DNA of 64,000 nucleotides from JAFGRR01 sp964499235. GTDB lineage: Bacteria > Planctomycetota > Phycisphaerae > UBA1845 > Fen-1342. Under the pieces are notes generated by a model. It saw only the letters and a list, made by a program, of their open reading frames with translations. It did no database searches and had not been told where the DNA came from. The DNA is taken from positions 1 through 64,000 of the forward strand of contig CAZCKC010000001.1 of the NCBI GenBank assembly GCA_964499235.1, in the 5' to 3' direction. How positions within the stretch are numbered: the first letter of the stretch is position 1; each line of letters begins with the position of its first letter. The position numbers were made by a program, and so were the translations under genes. Positions 60,957-64,000 of this stretch are shown here, piece by piece.

Positions 60957-62495
60957 CTAGAGTCCCAGCGGCCGGACCTGGAGTTTCGGGTTCTGCCGTG
61001 TCCCGGTGATGCGGTAGGTGGCGATGTTGTCGGCCAGCGCCTCGAGCACCTTGCCGGCGTCTCCGAGCAACTTCTCGACGTTGCCCATGACGCGGGCGGT
61101 CGCCGTCAGGTCGAGCCGCTGATCGTAGAACACCTGCCCGCTGCCTTTGATGTTGAGCGCCGGATTCTTGATCCGCACATCGGAGAGATAAATGTGGTCG
61201 GGCTTGATCTCGAAGGTCGCGTCGGCCGAGTCCTGCGGTTTGAGTACCGATCTGCCCGCCAGCTTCAGCCCCACGTCGAGGATCTTCTTCAGCACGGGGA
61301 GGTTCATCAGGCGGCCTTCCGTGATATGGACCTCGCCGCTGCCGCTGAGGGCTTCCTGCGGGCGGCTGAGCTCGGTCGTGACCTGGCCGGTGGAGCGCAG
61401 GTGGCCGGCGATCGGGGCTTCGGCCTTTTCGGCTTGAAGTGCCCGTTCCAAGACGATGTCACGGATTTCCCATTTGGCCTTGGCGGGCATCGCGCCGCGG
61501 AGCGTGGCTTCGCCGTTGATGTCGACGCTGCCGCCGAGCAGGGTCGCCCCTAAGCGCAGGCTCGCCAGCGCGTCGCCAAGCTCCGCCTGCATGTCGGCCG
61601 TGTCGACGGCCCAATGATAGGGTGACACGGTCACCTGGGCTTCACGCAACTGCGCGTTGAGCGTGGCGCTGGACTTGAGCGGGTCCTGAAGGTCGAAGTC
61701 CCCCGAGAGCTGGGCCGTCAACGCGCCGCGCACGCCGTATTGTTGCAGCAATTGCTGGAGCCGTGGGGGCAGCGTCGCGTACTGATCCGGCGCAAGGGTG
61801 AGCTCGAGGCCGAGCGCGTCGACCACCGCGACGCTGGTGTCGAGATTGACGCGCGCCTGCGTGTCAAGGTCGAGGACCGGTGCGCGGGTCAACGTCGTGT
61901 CGAGGCGATACCAGCCCGGCTGCTCGGGATCGGGGTGCGTCTCCAGCCGGCAGTTGATGTCCGGCAGGACCATCGTGTGGGCGGGGTGCTCGGGCTCCAC
62001 GTAACGGACTTCGCCATCCAGGATCTCCACCAGTTCCAGCATGAGGATCTCGCTGAGCTTTTTCTCCTCTTCGACCGCGGCTTGGCCCTCGCTGCGGACC
62101 TGCGGTTCGATGAAGGTGCTCCAGCCGACAAAGCCGTCAGCCGTGCGGATGAACCGCAGCCGCGGCTCGACCAGGCGGATCTCTTGGATGCGCAGCGGGC
62201 GCCCGCTGCGCGGCCGCTCGGCCAGCCGCAGCCGCAGCTCCTTGACGGCCAGCAGCTCGTCGTCACCCTGTCGAAGCGACACGTCGATGAGCGTGACCGC
62301 GTAGGGCGCCTGGTAGTCGACGTCGGCGATGGCGATCTCCGGCACGACGTACGCATCGAGAATCGCCACCACCTGCTGGCCGAGCCAGGCCTCCAGATCG
62401 CTGCCTTCGGTGGTGCCGAGATAGGTCACCAGCCCGGCGACGCCGAGCGCCAGGCCGACGAGCACGACGACGATTGTGATCAGAGCTTTCTTCAT
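60957..62495 (-). CDS. AsmA-like envelope protein
   Basis: A 512-residue protein. An N-terminal membrane anchor (about 5-27: LITIVVVLVGLALGVAGLVTYL) is followed by a long beta-rich repeat region of AsmA/DUF748 type. The C-terminal segment (SGSGEVHITEGRLMNLPVLKKI and NIKGSGQVFYDQRLDLTATA) has the AsmA/YhdP-like pattern. AsmA-like proteins form bridges that move phospholipids between the inner and outer membranes. ATG 62495 begins the anchor. It is not in an operon with its neighbours; the gap to the histidine kinase is about 200 bases with no gene. Confidence 0.8.
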   Translation of the reverse strand: MKKALITIVVVLVGLALGVAGLVTYLGTTEGSDLEAWLGQQVVAILDAYVVPEIAIADVDYQAPYAVTLIDVSLRQGDDELLAVKELRLRLAERPRSGRPLRIQEIRLVEPRLRFIRTADGFVGWSTFIEPQVRSEGQAAVEEEKKLSEILMLELVEILDGEVRYVEPEHPAHTMVLPDINCRLETHPDPEQPGWYRLDTTLTRAPVLDLDTQARVNLDTSVAVVDALGLELTLAPDQYATLPPRLQQLLQQYGVRGALTAQLSGDFDLQDPLKSSATLNAQLREAQVTVSPYHWAVDTADMQAELGDALASLRLGATLLGGSVDINGEATLRGAMPAKAKWEIRDIVLERALQAEKAEAPIAGHLRSTGQVTTELSRPQEALSGSGEVHITEGRLMNLPVLKKILDVGLKLAGRSVLKPQDSADATFEIKPDHIYLSDVRIKNPALNIKGSGQVFYDQRLDLTATARVMGNVEKLLGDAGKVLEALADNIATYRITGTRQNPKLQVRPLGL

Positions 62496-62674
62496 CTTCG
62501 ATCCCCTGGAACAAACGGGCGAATGCGTGCCGGCGCGGTCCCCGAGCGAATTCTAGCGCCGCAATCGGGAAGGTTAACGCCGGCGTGTTAGCCTGAACGC
62601 GCGAACGCGAAACCGCTATACTGTATCGAGAATGTGGAAGCGCTTTTCGCAACCACGCGCCGCGGGAGAGGAAC

Positions 62675-63475
62675 GTGCAAATCAAGTTTTTCGGCTCCGT
62701 CTGGGGCTACGTCGACAGCTCGAGCGAATACGACGCGAAGTTCGCCCGCCTGAAAGCCGCCGGCTACGACGGCGTCGAGGGCGGCCCGCCCGAGGTCGAG
62801 CCGTCCGCCTGGTCCGAGCTGTTGGCGAAGCACCAGCTCGAGTTCGTCGGCATGATCTTCCCGTTCACAGGTGAAGATTTCGTCAAGCAGCTGAAGGCGA
62901 TCCTGCCTTACAAGCCGATCATGCTCTGCGTTCACAGCGGACGCGACCGGATGACGTTCGAGGACGGCTGCCAGTACCTCGAGACCGCGCTCGCCGCCGA
63001 GAAGGACCACGGCGTGCCCGTCGCCCACGAGCTGCACCGCGGACGGATGTTCTGTAACCCGTGGCAGACGGTCCGTTACGTCGAGAAGTTCGCCGACCTC
63101 CGCTTCTGCGCGGATTTCTCACATTTCGTCACCGTCTGCGAGTCGCTGCTCAACGATCACGTCGGCGACATGATCGCCCCCATCATCGACCGCTCGATCG
63201 AGATCCACGCCCGCGTCGGCCACGAGGAGGGCCCGCAGGTCCCCGATCCCCGCGCGCCCGAATGGGCCCAGCACGTCGAGACCCACATGCAATGGTGGGA
63301 TCGCATCAAGGCCGCCCGCGAGGCCGACGGCTCAGCCGTCCTCCCGGTTGATCCGGAGTTCGGCGGCGACCCCTACCTGCCGCGCCTGCCCTACACGCAG
63401 ACCCCCATGATCGACCTGTGGGACGTGCGGCTTTGGATGGTTAAGCAGCTTAAGCAACGCTGGAAAATGGGCTGA
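62675..63475 (+). CDS. Sugar-phosphate isomerase/epimerase-like TIM barrel
   Basis: A 266-residue AP-endonuclease-2/xylose-isomerase-like barrel. Features are KAAGYDGVEGGPPEVE at about 29, KPIMLCVHSGRDRM near 80-93, VAHELHRGRMFCNPWQ with the Glu/His metal ligands, FCADFSHFVTV and EIHARVGHEEGPQVPDPRAPEW near the end. These match the ligand order (E, D, H, E) of the family. It probably acts on a sugar or sugar acid. GTG 62675 with GAGAGGAAC upstream. It sits next to a sialate-esterase-like gene, suggesting a catabolic context. Confidence 0.85.
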   Translation: MQIKFFGSVWGYVDSSSEYDAKFARLKAAGYDGVEGGPPEVEPSAWSELLAKHQLEFVGMIFPFTGEDFVKQLKAILPYKPIMLCVHSGRDRMTFEDGCQYLETALAAEKDHGVPVAHELHRGRMFCNPWQTVRYVEKFADLRFCADFSHFVTVCESLLNDHVGDMIAPIIDRSIEIHARVGHEEGPQVPDPRAPEWAQHVETHMQWWDRIKAAREADGSAVLPVDPEFGGDPYLPRLPYTQTPMIDLWDVRLWMVKQLKQRWKMG

Positions 63476-63499
63476 TGACGGCCAAGCGGTGCCGCGGCC

Positions 63500-64000
63500 T
63501 CAGGCGCGGACCGACTTCACGAGCGCGAAGTCGTGCGCCGGCCGCGGCGTCGGATCAGCCGGCGGCGTGAGTTGCAACAGGTGCTTGGCGAAGCGTGAAC
63601 CGAGCTGGAGCGCCCCCTGCGTGTCGTAGTGCAGCGCGTCGTCGAGCTTCGGCAGGTCGTCTGTCGAAAAGGCGACCACGTTCGGGACCACTCGGGCGGC
63701 CGCCTGCTGGGCCCCAACCACCTCTTCGTAGTAGGCTGCCTGCGGAAAGGGGGCGATCGAGCCCAGTGCGAAGGGCAGGTCCGGCGTCTCGACGACCGTG
63801 CGAATCCGCTGGATGAAATCGCTCAGGTTGTCGCGGTAAGCCCGCGCCATCGTCTCGTCCGTCGCGTCCGATTCACCCTGCATCCAGATCATGCCATCAA
63901 ATACGACGCTCGTCTCGGGATCCAGCGCCCGCAACGCGGCCGCCACGGTTTGAAGAAAATGTTGATACTGGGCGCCGGGAGCGGGCGCGGTCGGTGAGTC
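63500..64000 (-). CDS. Sialate O-acetylesterase-like carbohydrate esterase, 5' end cut by the window
   Basis: The visible C-terminal part, about 166 residues, belongs to the SGNH/SASA (carbohydrate esterase family 6-like) group: GMIWMQGESDATDE (the block around the WxQGExD motif) and a late LDDALHYDTQGALQLGSRFA with the catalytic D-x-x-H (D-ALH). The frame stays open to position 64000, so the N-terminus with the catalytic Ser lies outside. It removes acetyl groups from sugars such as sialic acid or xylan. A start at GTG 63946 is possible but the domain would then be too short. Confidence 0.83.
   Translation of the reverse strand, partial: DSPTAPAPGAQYQHFLQTVAAALRALDPETSVVFDGMIWMQGESDATDETMARAYRDNLSDFIQRIRTVVETPDLPFALGSIAPFPQAAYYEEVVGAQQAAARVVPNVVAFSTDDLPKLDDALHYDTQGALQLGSRFAKHLLQLTPPADPTPRPAHDFALVKSVRA

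Overview
The window is 64 kb of very GC-rich bacterial chromosome that reads as Planctomycetota, probably a Phycisphaerae-like or uncultured lineage. The evidence is the mix of genes. There is a GreA carrying the very long N-terminal extension known from PVC-group bacteria, and secreted proteins ending in a GC-type, dockerin-like calcium repeat. There are several ECF sigma/anti-sigma modules, one with an anti-sigma fused to a pseudopilin-like (H-X9-DG type) domain. A K+-type membrane pyrophosphatase and many secreted proteins without close relatives complete the picture. No integron, CRISPR array, insertion sequence or prophage was seen.

Layout. 1-4 kb: a cut tRNA-Asn with its terminator, a structured spacer, a vapBC toxin-antitoxin pair with a palindromic operator, then an uncharacterised Cys-rich gene pair and two poorly known genes. 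4-7.3 kb: secreted or cytoplasmic glycan-active enzymes (GH32-like; GH16-like with a calcium repeat). 7.3-12 kb: GlsB-type membrane protein, methyltransferase, a formyltransferase/alpha-toroid pair, tRNA-Met, an HTH-EIIA regulator and rpsU. 12-16.5 kb: a giant membrane pyrophosphatase and an outer-membrane barrel. 16.5-21.7 kb: the most interesting locus, a five-gene minus-strand operon encoding a PHP-like hydrolase, an amphi-Trp protein, a PhoU-kinase fusion, an ATP-grasp ligase and an HprK-related kinase. It is a variant of the little-studied GAK system.

22-31.9 kb: PilZ-like protein, DUF362 protein, two low-complexity secreted proteins, and two convergent ECF sigma operons whose last genes overlap. 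32-38 kb: smpB, an orphan FlgM-like protein, a half-size GDT1 transporter, a sulfotransferase, gpmA, and dnaA with an upstream AT-richer spacer holding a perfect DnaA box. 38-46 kb: plus-strand envelope genes (two thioredoxin-fold proteins with altered active sites, an NHL lipoprotein, a 1012-residue VWA membrane protein), then long GreA and a Ca2+/Na+ antiporter. 47-51.5 kb: a secreted propeller/calcium-repeat protein and a third ECF module. 51.6-64 kb: a sigma-54 activator, a GH63-like glycosidase, an MFS transporter, an amidohydrolase-like protein translationally coupled to a hybrid histidine kinase, an AsmA-like protein, a sugar isomerase-like TIM barrel and a sialate O-acetylesterase-like gene cut by the window end.

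Taken together the region couples polysaccharide breakdown (GH16, GH32, GH63, carbohydrate esterase, isomerase, MFS) with dense envelope sensing (three ECF modules, hybrid kinase, NtrC-type activator). The GAK-like operon probably forms a separate phosphorylation/ligation circuit. All functional statements rest on reading motifs by eye; no database search was run.
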